Assembly: GCA_003972855.1 (NCBI GenBank)
Contig: QOAS01000122.1
Coordinates: 1-6,038 of the forward strand
Direction: 5' to 3'
Length of the DNA: 6,038 nt
From: Gammaproteobacteria bacterium
Lineage (GTDB): Bacteria; Aquificota; Aquificia; Aquificales; QOAS01
In this document: in pieces, positions 1 to 6,038 of the stretch
Layout: each line of letters begins with the position of its first letter
Numbering within the stretch: position 1 is the stretch's first letter
Notes under the pieces: generated by a model
Database searches by the model: none
What the model saw: only the letters and a program-made list of their open reading frames with translations
Told to the model about the DNA's origin: nothing
Translations under genes and position numbers: made by a program

Positions 1-1
1 T

Positions 2-682
2 TTGGAAGTTCAAAAACAGGTAATTGACGGTATAGTTGAAGGTTGCAAACAGGCGGGATGTTACCTTATAGGCGGTGAAACGGCGGAAATGCCGGGATTT
101 TACCCCGAAGGGGAATACGACCTTGCGGGTTTTTGCGTGGGAGTGGTGGAAAGAGATGAAATGCCCAAGCCGGAGAACATAAAACCGGGCGACCTCCTTA
201 TAGGGTTACCCTCTTCGGGAATACACTCTAACGGTTACTCTTTGGTGAGGAAAATAATTGCGGACAAAGGTTTAAGCTACGACCGATACGAGGAGTCTTT
301 AGGAGGAGTTTTGGGAGAGGTTTTACTTATCCCCACCAAAATTTACGTGAAAGACATTTTTAAACTTAAAGAGGAAGGGATAAAAATTAAGGGTCTAGCC
401 CACATTACGGGTGGGGGTATTCCCGGAAACCTCGTAAGGATTCTTCCCGAAAATGTAACCGCGGTGGTTGAAAAGGACAAACTTCCCAAATTGAGGATTT
501 TTGAATGGATACAAAAGACGGGAAACGTCCCCGAAGAGGAAATGTTTAAAACCTTCAATATGGGTGTGGGAATGATATTGGTAACCGACGAGGAAAACGC
601 CCAAAAGGTTCTTTCCCTAAATAGTTCCGCCAAGGTTATAGGAAAACTGGTAGAGGGTAAAAGGGAGGTGAAAATTGTCTAA
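2..682 (+). CDS. purM: Phosphoribosylformylglycinamidine cyclo-ligase (AIR synthetase), 5'-truncated
   Basis: PurM is the cytoplasmic enzyme of de novo purine synthesis that closes formylglycinamidine ribonucleotide to aminoimidazole ribonucleotide using ATP. The window holds the last 226 codons. The family is usually about 330-350 residues, so roughly the first third lies upstream. The TTG at base 2 is only the first codon seen, not a start. Visible motifs, numbered from that codon, are GGETAEMPG (24-32), typical of PurM, then GDLLIGLPSSGIHSNG (63-78), the GLAHITGGGIPGNL segment in the C-terminal domain (about 131-144), and FKTFNMGVGM near residue 183. The C-terminal end (KVIGKLVEGKREVKIV) looks natural and stops at TAA 680-682. 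The amidase gene overlaps its last 8 bases, implying translational coupling and a shared transcript. The first purM residues and its promoter are outside the window. The assignment is firm because several family motifs occur in the right order. Confidence 0.97.
   Translation: MEVQKQVIDGIVEGCKQAGCYLIGGETAEMPGFYPEGEYDLAGFCVGVVERDEMPKPENIKPGDLLIGLPSSGIHSNGYSLVRKIIADKGLSYDRYEESLGGVLGEVLLIPTKIYVKDIFKLKEEGIKIKGLAHITGGGIPGNLVRILPENVTAVVEKDKLPKLRIFEWIQKTGNVPEEEMFKTFNMGVGMILVTDEENAQKVLSLNSSAKVIGKLVEGKREVKIV
664..670 (+). promoter_or_regulatory. Shine-Dalgarno sequence deciding the TTG start of the amidase gene
   Basis: GGAGGTG lies inside the 3' end of purM, 4 bases before TTG 675. The next in-frame candidate, ATG 684, is 13 bases from its end, too far for normal spacing. 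This favours TTG and an overlapping, translationally coupled start. It is the only strong Shine-Dalgarno sequence found at the usual distance before a start in this window. Confidence 0.7.
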
Positions 683-1436
683 GATGGGGACTTTTCTTTC
701 GGTTTTCCAATTCCAAGTTGAGTTGGGAAATATATCCGCAAACCTAAAAAAGGTGGAAGAGATAAAATCCCTAATCCCCGAAGGGGGACTTTTGCTTTTG
801 CCCGAAATGTTTTGTTGCGGTTTTGATTACCCCAATATGGAAAAACTTGCCCAAGCTTCCCAAGAGGTTTTGGATTTCCTTTCAACCCTATCAAAGGAGA
901 GAAAGGCGGTAATTGTGGGAACCCTTCCCCTAAAGGAGGGTAACAAGCTCTACAACACCGCGGTGGTTTTTGATAGCGGTAAGCTAATTGCCAAAAGGGG
1001 AAAGATAGAACTTTTCCCCCTTTATAAGGAACCTCAATATTTTTCTCCCACCGAGGAGAGCGATAACAGGGTTATTGAAACCACCGCGGGAAAGATAGGA
1101 ATCGTTATCTGCTTTGAGGTTAGGTTTAACCGTTTCACCAACTCCTTAAGGAGGGAGGGAGTTCAAATAATTCTCGTCCCCGCCATGTGGGGAATAGAAA
1201 GGAGGGAACACTTTAAGGTTTTAACGAGGGCAAGGGCTATAGAAACCCAAAGCTTCCTAATAGCGTCAAACTCGTGGGGTAAAACGGGAAAAACCACCTT
1301 TGGAGGTGCGTCGGGAATTTACTCCCCTTGGGGGGAGATTTTAGCCTTTGCGGAGGATGGAGAGAGTTTTCTAACCGCTAAGATAGACCTTGAGGAGGTT
1401 GAAAGGGTTAGAAACAAAATACCTGTTAGGTTTTGA
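675..1436 (+). CDS. Carbon-nitrogen hydrolase (nitrilase superfamily), probable omega-amidase-like
   Basis: This is a complete 253-residue cytoplasmic amidase-type enzyme, a normal length for single-domain nitrilase-superfamily members. The Glu-Lys-Cys triad is readable: E44 in LLLPEMF, K110 in RGKIELF and C146 in GIVICFEVRF. The extra conserved Glu is probably E119 in YKEPQYF. The later segments VPAMWG, RARAIETQSFLIASNSWG and GGASGIYSPWGE match the family's C-terminal half. The Cys context CFEVRF resembles the CYDLRF of omega-amidase and MtnU/YafV-type proteins, which hydrolyse alpha-ketoglutaramate or alpha-ketosuccinamate, but the substrate cannot be fixed from sequence. The start is taken as TTG 675, because GGAGGTG stands at correct spacing; ATG 684 would remove three residues. 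It overlaps purM by 8 bases and precedes an amino acid permease by 19 bases, so the three are probably cotranscribed. An N-carbamoyl-amine or deaminated-glutathione amidase role remains possible. Confidence 0.9.
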   Translation: MSKMGTFLSVFQFQVELGNISANLKKVEEIKSLIPEGGLLLLPEMFCCGFDYPNMEKLAQASQEVLDFLSTLSKERKAVIVGTLPLKEGNKLYNTAVVFDSGKLIAKRGKIELFPLYKEPQYFSPTEESDNRVIETTAGKIGIVICFEVRFNRFTNSLRREGVQIILVPAMWGIERREHFKVLTRARAIETQSFLIASNSWGKTGKTTFGGASGIYSPWGEILAFAEDGESFLTAKIDLEEVERVRNKIPVRF

Positions 1437-1455
1437 CAACTTAATTTAACTACCG

Positions 1456-2760
1456 ATGGACAAAGGAAAACTCTCCCTATGGGAAGCGGTAGCCCTCGCC
1501 GTAGGCACTATGATAGGTGCGGGCATTTTCTCCATTTTGGGGGTGGGTGCCCAAATATGCGGTTCCAACCTTCCCGTTGCCTTCCTCTTGGCGGGCTTTA
1601 TAACCCTTTTCGTAGCCTATTCCTATGCCCATTTGGGGAAAGTCTTTATATCCAACGCGGGACCCGTGGAGTTTATCCTCCGAGCCTTTGGAGATAGAAT
1701 TTTTGTCGGAGTTTTGGCATTTCTCTACTGGTTTTCTTTCGTTGTTTCCATATCCCTCTTTGCCAAAGCCTTTGCCTACTATCTTTTTGCCCTCCTGCAT
1801 TTGCCCGCAACTCCCCTTAAAATGGCGATAGCGGAAGCGGGTATCATCGCCTTTTTTACCGCTTTAAACTTTTTTGGAACCAAAGCGGTTGGGCGGGTTG
1901 AATTTTTTATAGTCCTTCTGAAGGTTTTAATCCTCTTGCTCTTTATCTCGGCGGGTTTGTGGAGCATAAACCCCCAATGGCTTAAACCCGATTTTTCACC
2001 GCTTGGGGTTCAAAATACCCTTTTTGCCTCCGCGGTTTTATTCCTAACTTATACCGGTTTCGGGGTGATAACCAACGCCAGCGAAAATTTGGAAAATCCG
2101 AAAAAGAACCTCCCGAGGGCTATTTACATAAGCCTCTTTTTGGTGGCATTTATATATGTGAGTATCGCGGTGGTTACGATTGGTAACCTGCCTTTAGATA
2201 GGCTTCTATCCGCCAAAGAATACGCCTTGGCGGAGGCTTCCAAGCCTTTTCTCGGAGAGTTCGGTTTCACCTTACTTTCAATAGGAGCTTTGATTTCTAC
2301 CTCCTCCGCTTTAAACGCTTCCCTTTACGGTGGTGCCAATGTAGCCTATGTTTTTGCCAAGAAAGGAAAGTTACCCGAGATTTTTGAAAGGAGGATATGG
2401 TTTGGCGAACCCGAAGGGCTATACATAACCGCTTTGCTCTCTTTTCTTTTCGCTTCCCTCTTTAATCTTGAGGGAATAGCCTCCCTTATCAGCTTTTCCT
2501 TTTTGGTCTTATATTGGTTTGTGCTTCTTTCCCACCGAAGGTTGCTCGTCCAAGTGGGAGGAAAAGGTTGGATACCTCTAATGGGTCTCTTTTTAATTAC
2601 CGCGGTAGGTGTTACCTTACTCTACTATCAATACCAAACAGACAAGAGCGTATTTTTCACCGCCTCCGCGTTAATACCCTTAATTACCCTCTTTGAGTGG
2701 CTTTATAAAGGAAAAACCCAAAGGGTGTTTAAGCCGAGGTTTCACAAAAAACCTTTGTAG
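1456..2760 (+). CDS. APC-superfamily amino acid permease
   Basis: This 434-residue inner-membrane protein should catalyse secondary transport of amino acids or polyamines. TM1 holds the APC signature GTMIGAGIF (17-25), the unwound substrate-binding segment of the LeuT fold. TM6 with the following loop reads YTGFGVITNASENLENPKKNLPRAI from residue 199, also a family hallmark. AKKGKLPEIF (301-310) matches the conserved loop after TM8. Twelve hydrophobic segments can be placed, roughly at 8-33, 38-60, 83-112, 122-141, 147-169, 186-206, 220-243, 265-292, 322-338, 339-360, 371-391 and 397-417. A basic tail (418-434) should face the cytoplasm. ATG 1456 is the first in-frame start after the TAA at 1447-1449, and no Shine-Dalgarno sequence precedes it. 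It follows the amidase by 19 bases and its last 32 bases overlap convergent cobA. Substrate is unknown; amides or amino acids linked to the amidase are a guess from context. Confidence 0.93.
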   Translation: MDKGKLSLWEAVALAVGTMIGAGIFSILGVGAQICGSNLPVAFLLAGFITLFVAYSYAHLGKVFISNAGPVEFILRAFGDRIFVGVLAFLYWFSFVVSISLFAKAFAYYLFALLHLPATPLKMAIAEAGIIAFFTALNFFGTKAVGRVEFFIVLLKVLILLLFISAGLWSINPQWLKPDFSPLGVQNTLFASAVLFLTYTGFGVITNASENLENPKKNLPRAIYISLFLVAFIYVSIAVVTIGNLPLDRLLSAKEYALAEASKPFLGEFGFTLLSIGALISTSSALNASLYGGANVAYVFAKKGKLPEIFERRIWFGEPEGLYITALLSFLFASLFNLEGIASLISFSFLVLYWFVLLSHRRLLVQVGGKGWIPLMGLFLITAVGVTLLYYQYQTDKSVFFTASALIPLITLFEWLYKGKTQRVFKPRFHKKPL

Positions 2761-3478
2761 TTTTCGCCTTTAAAACTTCCATTCCGACACCTACGGTGGA
2801 ACCTATAATGTAGAGTGCGGGAGGGTTTACTTTTGGAGGATTTTGGGCTACTTCTCCCAAGGTGGAAAAGATTAATTTCTCTCCTTCGGTTGTAGCGTTT
2901 TCCACGAAAACTACCTTTTCATCGGGGCTTTTTCCGTTCTCTATTAGCTTTTTCGCTATCTCCCTGCGGTATTTTGTTCCCATAAGGACAACCAAAGTTT
3001 CCAATTTGGCAAGAACTCCCCAGTTGTGTTTTTCGGGATTGTAACCACTTATTACGGTAAAAGAGGAAGATAAACCCCTATGGGTTAAAGGAGCTTTTGC
3101 ACCCGCCGAAGCACCCAAAATAGAGGAAATTCCCGGAACGATTTCAACCTCTATTCCTTTGGAGGTCAAAAATAGCAACTCTTCCCCACCTCTGCCAAAC
3201 ACCAAAGGGTCACCCCCTTTCAGTCTAACCACCACGGGGTATAAAAGGGCATAGCGGTATAAAAGCCGATTTATTTCCTCCTGCTTTAGGGAGTGGTGTC
3301 CCGCCCTTTTGCCGACAAAAATTTTAACCGCGGTGGGTTTTGCCAACTTTATTATTTCCGAACTTACCAAGGCGTCGTATAAAATTACATCCGCCAAAGA
3401 AATCAATCGGTAGGCTTTCAAGGTTAAAAGTTCGGACCTCCTTTTTGTTAACGGAGTTGTGAGATTTGTCTTGTCCAT
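2729..3478 (-). CDS. cobA: Uroporphyrinogen-III C-methyltransferase (SUMT), atypical N-terminus
   Basis: SUMT adds two methyl groups from S-adenosylmethionine to uroporphyrinogen III, giving precorrin-2 for siroheme, cobalamin or heme d1. The 249-residue frame is convincing from residue 16: ELLTLKAYRLISLADVILYDALVS, VGKRAGHHSLKQEEIN (55-70), RLKGGDPLVFGRGGEE (85-100), VPGISS (114-119), PLTHRG (130-135), VVLMG, FVENATT and NPPALYIIG (218-226). Just before ELLTLKA the family normally carries a glycine-rich VGAGPGDP loop that binds SAM. Here the first 15 residues are MDKTNLTTPLTKRRS, and no frame of this stretch encodes the loop. Either the gene is damaged at its 5' end, or the sequence is wrong there, or this is a divergent form. 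ATG 3478 is the first start after an in-frame stop and has no Shine-Dalgarno sequence. An AAAAAGGAGG lies inside the gene at 3446-3437, but the next in-frame start (TTG 3421) is 15 bases away. It stands alone, divergent from acs and overlapping the permease tail-to-tail. Confidence 0.88.
   Translation of the reverse strand: MDKTNLTTPLTKRRSELLTLKAYRLISLADVILYDALVSSEIIKLAKPTAVKIFVGKRAGHHSLKQEEINRLLYRYALLYPVVVRLKGGDPLVFGRGGEELLFLTSKGIEVEIVPGISSILGASAGAKAPLTHRGLSSSFTVISGYNPEKHNWGVLAKLETLVVLMGTKYRREIAKKLIENGKSPDEKVVFVENATTEGEKLIFSTLGEVAQNPPKVNPPALYIIGSTVGVGMEVLKAKTTKVFCETSA
2737..2754 (+). terminator. Weak hairpin with T-rich tail at the permease/cobA convergent end
   Basis: AGGTTT (2737-2742) can pair with AAACCT (2749-2754) around a 6-base loop, followed by a T-rich stretch broken by GTAG (TT at 2755-2756, TTTT at 2761-2764). 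It sits inside the last codons of the permease and in the overlap with cobA. The stem is short and AT-rich, so this is at best a weak intrinsic terminator for the purM-amidase-permease transcript. No better candidate lies between the two genes. Confidence 0.22.
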
Positions 3479-3500
3479 TTTGGGGTTAATCTGCTATAAA
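3471..3500 (+). promoter_or_regulatory. Candidate sigma70-type promoter for acs with extended -10
   Basis: TTGTCC (3471-3476) is a 4-of-6 match to the -35 consensus. After an 18-base spacer, TGC plus TATAAA (3492-3500) forms an extended -10 box matching 5 of 6 bases. Transcription would start near 3506-3507, one or two bases before the acs ATG at 3508, giving a leaderless mRNA. The -35 lies inside the first codons of divergent cobA. On the opposite strand TATAGC (3498-3493) overlaps the same spot and could be a weaker -10 for cobA. Confidence 0.5.
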
Positions 3501-3504
3501 CCCC
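3482..3504. promoter_or_regulatory. 23-bp near-palindrome between cobA and acs, possible operator
   Basis: GGGGTTAAT (3482-3490) and ATAAACCCC (3496-3504) are inverted repeats that pair at 8 of 9 positions around a 5-base centre. The outer six bases, GGGGTT and AACCCC, pair perfectly. The element fills most of the 29-base gap between the two divergent starts and covers the predicted -10 of acs, where a bound repressor would block transcription. It would lie upstream of the acs transcript, so a DNA operator is likelier than an RNA hairpin for that gene. No regulator gene is present in the window, and the binding protein is unknown. Confidence 0.35.
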
Positions 3505-3507
3505 TCT

Positions 3508-5400
3508 ATGGGAAAGGATAAAGATTTAAACCTTTTAAAGGTGGACGAGGTTATAAATCCCAAAGAGGAGTGCAAAAAAAGAGCCCACTTTGAAAGTTAC
3601 GAGGAACTTTACCAAAAGTCTTTGGAAGATAGGGAAGGTTTTTGGGCAAAGATTGCGGACGAACTTCATTGGTTTCGCAAGTGGGATAAAGTTTTGGAGT
3701 GGAAATACCCTTACGCAAAGTGGTTCGTAGGGGGAAAGACCAATATCTGTTACAACTGCCTTGATAGAAACATTGAAAAAGGTCTTAGAAACAAGGTAGC
3801 CCTCCTATATGTAAACGAGAGGGAAGAGGAGAGAAAAATTACCTACGGGGAACTCTACGAGCTTGTAGGACGCTTTGCCCAAGCCCTGAAGGGTTTAGGG
3901 GTAGAAAAGGGCGACAGGGTTCTCATCTATATGCCCAACACCCCCGAGGCTGTCATTGCAATGCTCGCATGTGCCAGAATAGGAGCTATCCACTCGGTCG
4001 TATTTGCGGGATTTTCAAGAGATGCCCTAAAGACCCGAATAGAAGACGCCCAACCTAAGGTGGTAATAACCGCAACCCACACCATTAGGAGAGGAAAAGA
4101 AATAGACCTTTTAAACACCGCCCGCTCCGCGGTGGAGGACTATCCCTTTGTGAAATACCTCGTGGTTTGGAACCGCAAAGGGGATGTAGAACTTAAAGAG
4201 AACGAAAGGGAGTTTTACCAACTTATAAGGAAACAAAAGGAAATTGCACCCGCGGAGGTTTTGGATTCGGAAGACCCCCTATTTATCCTCTACACTTCGG
4301 GAACTACGGGTAAACCCAAAGGAATTCTCCACACCGTAGGCGGTTACATGGTGGGAACTTATGTAACGACCAAGTGGGATTTTAACGTTGATACCCAAAA
4401 CGATGTTTACTGGTGTACCGCCGACGTAGGATGGATTACGGGACACTCTTACATAGTTTACGGACCTTTGCTAAACGGAATGACCACGGTTTTATACGAA
4501 GGCGCCCCCAACTATCCCGACCCGGGTATATGGTGGAGAATTGTTGAGCGCTACAGGGTAAATATTTTCTATACCGCTCCCACCGCCATTAGAATGTTTA
4601 TGCGCTACGGAGAAGGGTATCCGAAGAAATACGATTTGAGCTCTTTAAAGGTTTTGGGTTCGGTGGGGGAACCCATTAACCCCGAGGCGTGGGAGTGGTA
4701 TTACCGCGTTATAGGGGGCGAAAGGTGTCCTATAGTGGATACATGGTGGCAAACGGAAACGGGAATGCATATCATTCTTACTTGGGCTCATACGAAGGCA
4801 AAACCCGGATACGCGGGAAGACCTTTCTTTACGGTTGAAGTTGATGTCGTAGATAAAAACGGAAATCCTCTACCGCCCAACCATGTAGGACTGCTCGTAA
4901 TAAAAACCCCTTGGCCTTCAATGCTTAGAACCGTTTGGGGTAACCCCGAAAGATACGAAAAGTATTGGAATATAGTCCCCGGCTATTATTGTCCCGAGGA
5001 TTTGGCTTCAAAAGACGAGGAAGGTTTCATAACCATTTTGGGTAGGGCTGACGATGTTCTAAACGTTGCGGGACACCGTATAGGAACCGCCGAAATAGAA
5101 AGTGCCATTATAGAACACCCGTCGGTTGCGGAAAGTGCGGTTATAGGAAAACCCGACGAGATAAAGGGACAAAAAATAAAAGCCTTTGTGGTTTTAAAAC
5201 TCGGTGTTACCCCTTCGGAGGAACTGAAGGAGGAAATAAGAAAAACCGTAAGGGAAGTTTTGGGTCCCATAGCGGTTCCCGACGAAATAGAGTTCGTAGA
5301 GAAACTTCCCAAAACCCGTAGCGGAAAAATTATGAGAAGACTTTTAAGGGCAAAGGAATTGGGACTGGAAGTGGGAGACCTCTCAACATTGGAGGATTAG
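3508..5400 (+). CDS. acs: Acetyl-CoA synthetase (AMP-forming)
   Basis: Acs makes acetyl-CoA from acetate, ATP and CoA through an acetyl-AMP intermediate in the cytoplasm. The 630-residue frame is complete, slightly shorter than the usual 650 or so. Motifs appear in order: the N-terminal Acs region (FWAKIADELHWFRKWDKVLEW), VVFAGFSRDALKTRIEDA, the phosphate-binding loop YTSGTTGKPKG (262-272), CTADVGWITGHSYIVYGPL, and DTWWQTETG with W414, the tryptophan that shortens the acyl pocket and favours acetate. The hinge is GRADD (D515), followed by GHRIGTAEIES (R524), and the catalytic lysine is K607 in PKTRSGKIMRR, the usual target of regulatory acetylation. All key residues are present, so a working acetate-specific enzyme is expected; propionate use cannot be excluded. 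ATG 3508 has no Shine-Dalgarno sequence and sits 7 bases after a -10-like box, suggesting leaderless translation. It is divergent from cobA, and motA follows after 45 bases. Confidence 0.97.
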   Translation: MGKDKDLNLLKVDEVINPKEECKKRAHFESYEELYQKSLEDREGFWAKIADELHWFRKWDKVLEWKYPYAKWFVGGKTNICYNCLDRNIEKGLRNKVALLYVNEREEERKITYGELYELVGRFAQALKGLGVEKGDRVLIYMPNTPEAVIAMLACARIGAIHSVVFAGFSRDALKTRIEDAQPKVVITATHTIRRGKEIDLLNTARSAVEDYPFVKYLVVWNRKGDVELKENEREFYQLIRKQKEIAPAEVLDSEDPLFILYTSGTTGKPKGILHTVGGYMVGTYVTTKWDFNVDTQNDVYWCTADVGWITGHSYIVYGPLLNGMTTVLYEGAPNYPDPGIWWRIVERYRVNIFYTAPTAIRMFMRYGEGYPKKYDLSSLKVLGSVGEPINPEAWEWYYRVIGGERCPIVDTWWQTETGMHIILTWAHTKAKPGYAGRPFFTVEVDVVDKNGNPLPPNHVGLLVIKTPWPSMLRTVWGNPERYEKYWNIVPGYYCPEDLASKDEEGFITILGRADDVLNVAGHRIGTAEIESAIIEHPSVAESAVIGKPDEIKGQKIKAFVVLKLGVTPSEELKEEIRKTVREVLGPIAVPDEIEFVEKLPKTRSGKIMRRLLRAKELGLEVGDLSTLED

Positions 5401-5403
5401 ATT

Positions 5404-5433
5404 TTGCGGTTTTAAACTTTGTGATTTTATACT
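5404..5433 (+). promoter_or_regulatory. Candidate promoter for motA
   Basis: TATACT (5428-5433) matches the -10 consensus at 5 of 6 positions. TTGCGG (5404-5409), 18 bases upstream, is a poor -35 (3 of 6). Start of transcription would be near 5440, leaving a leader of about 6 bases before ATG 5446. No terminator separates it from acs, so read-through from acs is also possible. No sigma28-type flagellar promoter was recognised in the 45-base gap. Confidence 0.35.
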
Positions 5434-5445
5434 ATCCTCTTGGGG

Positions 5446-6038
5446 ATGGATATAGCAACCATAGTCGGCTTAATAGCCGCTTGGGTTTTGATTGCATTGG
5501 CTATAGCAACTTCCGGCGGATTTGCGGGATTTTTAAACATTCCCTCCATAATCATCGTTGTAGGTGGAACCTTATCCGCCCTTTTAATGGCATATTCCTT
5601 GCCCGATTTTATAGCGGGTCTCAAATCTTTTATGAAGGCTGTAAAGCCGGGTATACCTCCCTTTGAGGAGGAGGTTGCCTATATAGTAAACATTGCGCAA
5701 AAAGCCCGTAAAGACGGAATCCTATCGCTTGAAAATGAGCTTACCGAATACTATTCCCACGACCCCTTTTTGGGTAACGCCATAAAGATGATAGTTGACG
5801 GTGCGGATGCGGAAACTTTGGAAAAAGTCTTGGACGCCATGCTGGAAAACGAAGAGAAAAAGTGGAAATTGGAAATAGGCTTTTGGGACCAATTTGCCGC
5901 TTTGGCACCCGCCTACGGTATGATTGGAACCCTAATAGGTCTTATTCAGATGCTTAAAAACAAAAAGCCCTTAGTACCGCCCTTTGACTTCAATAAAGAG
6001 TTAAAAAGAGTTAAAGAGAAAAACGCCAAAAAAAGAAA
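5446..6038 (+). CDS. motA: Flagellar motor stator protein MotA, 3'-incomplete, aberrant tail
   Basis: MotA is the inner-membrane stator subunit that, with MotB, couples ion flow to flagellar rotation. The frame is open from ATG 5446 to the window end (197 codons); full MotA is about 250-290 residues. Membrane segments lie at about 2-21 and 32-51, with IPSIIIVVGGTLSALLMAY typical of TM2. The cytoplasmic loop has ARKDGILSLE, with R88 and E96 at the spacing of the rotor-contacting E. coli R90 and E98. TM3 reads LAPAYGMIGTLIGLIQMLKN (153-172), with P155 probably the conserved functional proline. From K173 on the expected continuation (a DDP turn, then the GMAVALLTT-type TM4) is absent and a lysine-rich tail appears instead. 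ATG 5446 starts exactly at the family's usual MDIATIVGL. There is no clear Shine-Dalgarno sequence. PomA is an alternative name if the motor is sodium-driven. Confidence 0.9.
   Translation, partial: MDIATIVGLIAAWVLIALAIATSGGFAGFLNIPSIIIVVGGTLSALLMAYSLPDFIAGLKSFMKAVKPGIPPFEEEVAYIVNIAQKARKDGILSLENELTEYYSHDPFLGNAIKMIVDGADAETLEKVLDAMLENEEKKWKLEIGFWDQFAALAPAYGMIGTLIGLIQMLKNKKPLVPPFDFNKELKRVKEKNAKKR
5995..6014 (+). repeat. Tandem 10-bp repeat, two copies
   Basis: AAAGAGTTAA occurs twice back to back (5995-6004 and 6005-6014), then a partial third copy, AGAG, follows at 6015-6018. It lies in the A-rich last 50 bases, inside the non-MotA part of the motA frame. It may be a low-complexity or assembly artefact rather than a biological element. 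Confidence 0.5.

Noticed and set aside
2..4. TTG at base 2 as the purM start
   Set aside because: The protein lacks roughly the first third of PurM and begins in the middle of a conserved region, so the gene simply continues upstream of the window.
1433..1438. Perfect -35 hexamer TTGACA before the permease
   Set aside because: No -10-like hexamer lies 16-19 bases downstream; that position falls on the permease start codon itself. It overlaps the amidase stop codon and is probably chance.
3419..3446. Alternative cobA start at TTG 3421 using internal AAAAAGGAGG
   Set aside because: Spacing is 15 bases, too long, and this start would still lack the SAM-binding loop and also cut ELLT. The purine run also encodes ordinary Lys-Arg-Arg codons.
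4986..5312. 108-codon minus-strand frame inside acs, and similar long antisense frames at 343-633 and 1477-1800
   Set aside because: All lie opposite strongly conserved genes and their products are low-complexity translations typical of antisense shadows.
5421..5666. 81-codon GTG frame at the start of the motA region
   Set aside because: It lies in another frame over motA, whose product has clear family motifs; the alternative protein has no recognisable features.
5967..5987. Shifted reading of the motA tail giving ALSTAL then stop, faintly like the AVALLTT of MotA TM4
   Set aside because: Only a few residues are similar and a stop follows at once; a simple frameshift does not restore the MotA sequence.
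5995..6018. Tandem AAAGAGTTAA copies as a CRISPR or iteron array
   Set aside because: Two copies of 10 bases with no spacers, at the sequence edge in A-rich DNA, do not support either.

Overview
This 6,038-base window carries six protein genes, four complete and two cut by the window edges. There are no RNA genes, CRISPR arrays or insertion sequences. The source looks like a thermophilic bacterium: GC content is moderate, proteins are rich in Glu, Lys, Ile and Val, ATA, AGG and AGA codons are frequent, and genes are tightly packed. The proteins and a flagellar motor gene would fit Aquificota or a similar lineage, but that placement is inference from style, not from a marker gene.

Layout. (1) Bases 2-1436 hold the 3' two thirds of purM (purine synthesis), overlapped by 8 bases by a nitrilase-superfamily amidase gene that starts at TTG behind a strong Shine-Dalgarno sequence. 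(2) After 19 bases comes an APC-family amino acid permease (1456-2760), so purM, amidase and permease look like one transcription unit. (3) On the minus strand, uroporphyrinogen-III methyltransferase (cobA, 2729-3478) converges on the permease, and the two reading frames overlap by 32 bases. (4) A 29-base gap separates cobA from the divergent acetyl-CoA synthetase gene acs (3508-5400). The gap holds a near-perfect 23-bp palindrome overlapping an extended -10 box. (5) After 45 bases, a motA stator gene starts at 5446 and runs off the end.

How the genes relate. The window is mostly housekeeping metabolism: purines, amide and amino acid handling, siroheme or corrinoid precursor, acetate activation, then motility. 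The amidase and permease may act together in nitrogen or amino acid salvage. No other functional module is evident, and I see no undescribed system.

Three things deserve attention. The cobA product lacks the N-terminal glycine-rich SAM-binding loop that its family normally has, although the rest is intact. The motA frame stops resembling MotA at residue 172, in the last 77 bases of the window, where the sequence becomes A-rich with a 10-bp tandem repeat. Finally, acs and motA have promoter-like boxes so close to their ATG, with no Shine-Dalgarno sequence, that their mRNAs may be leaderless.
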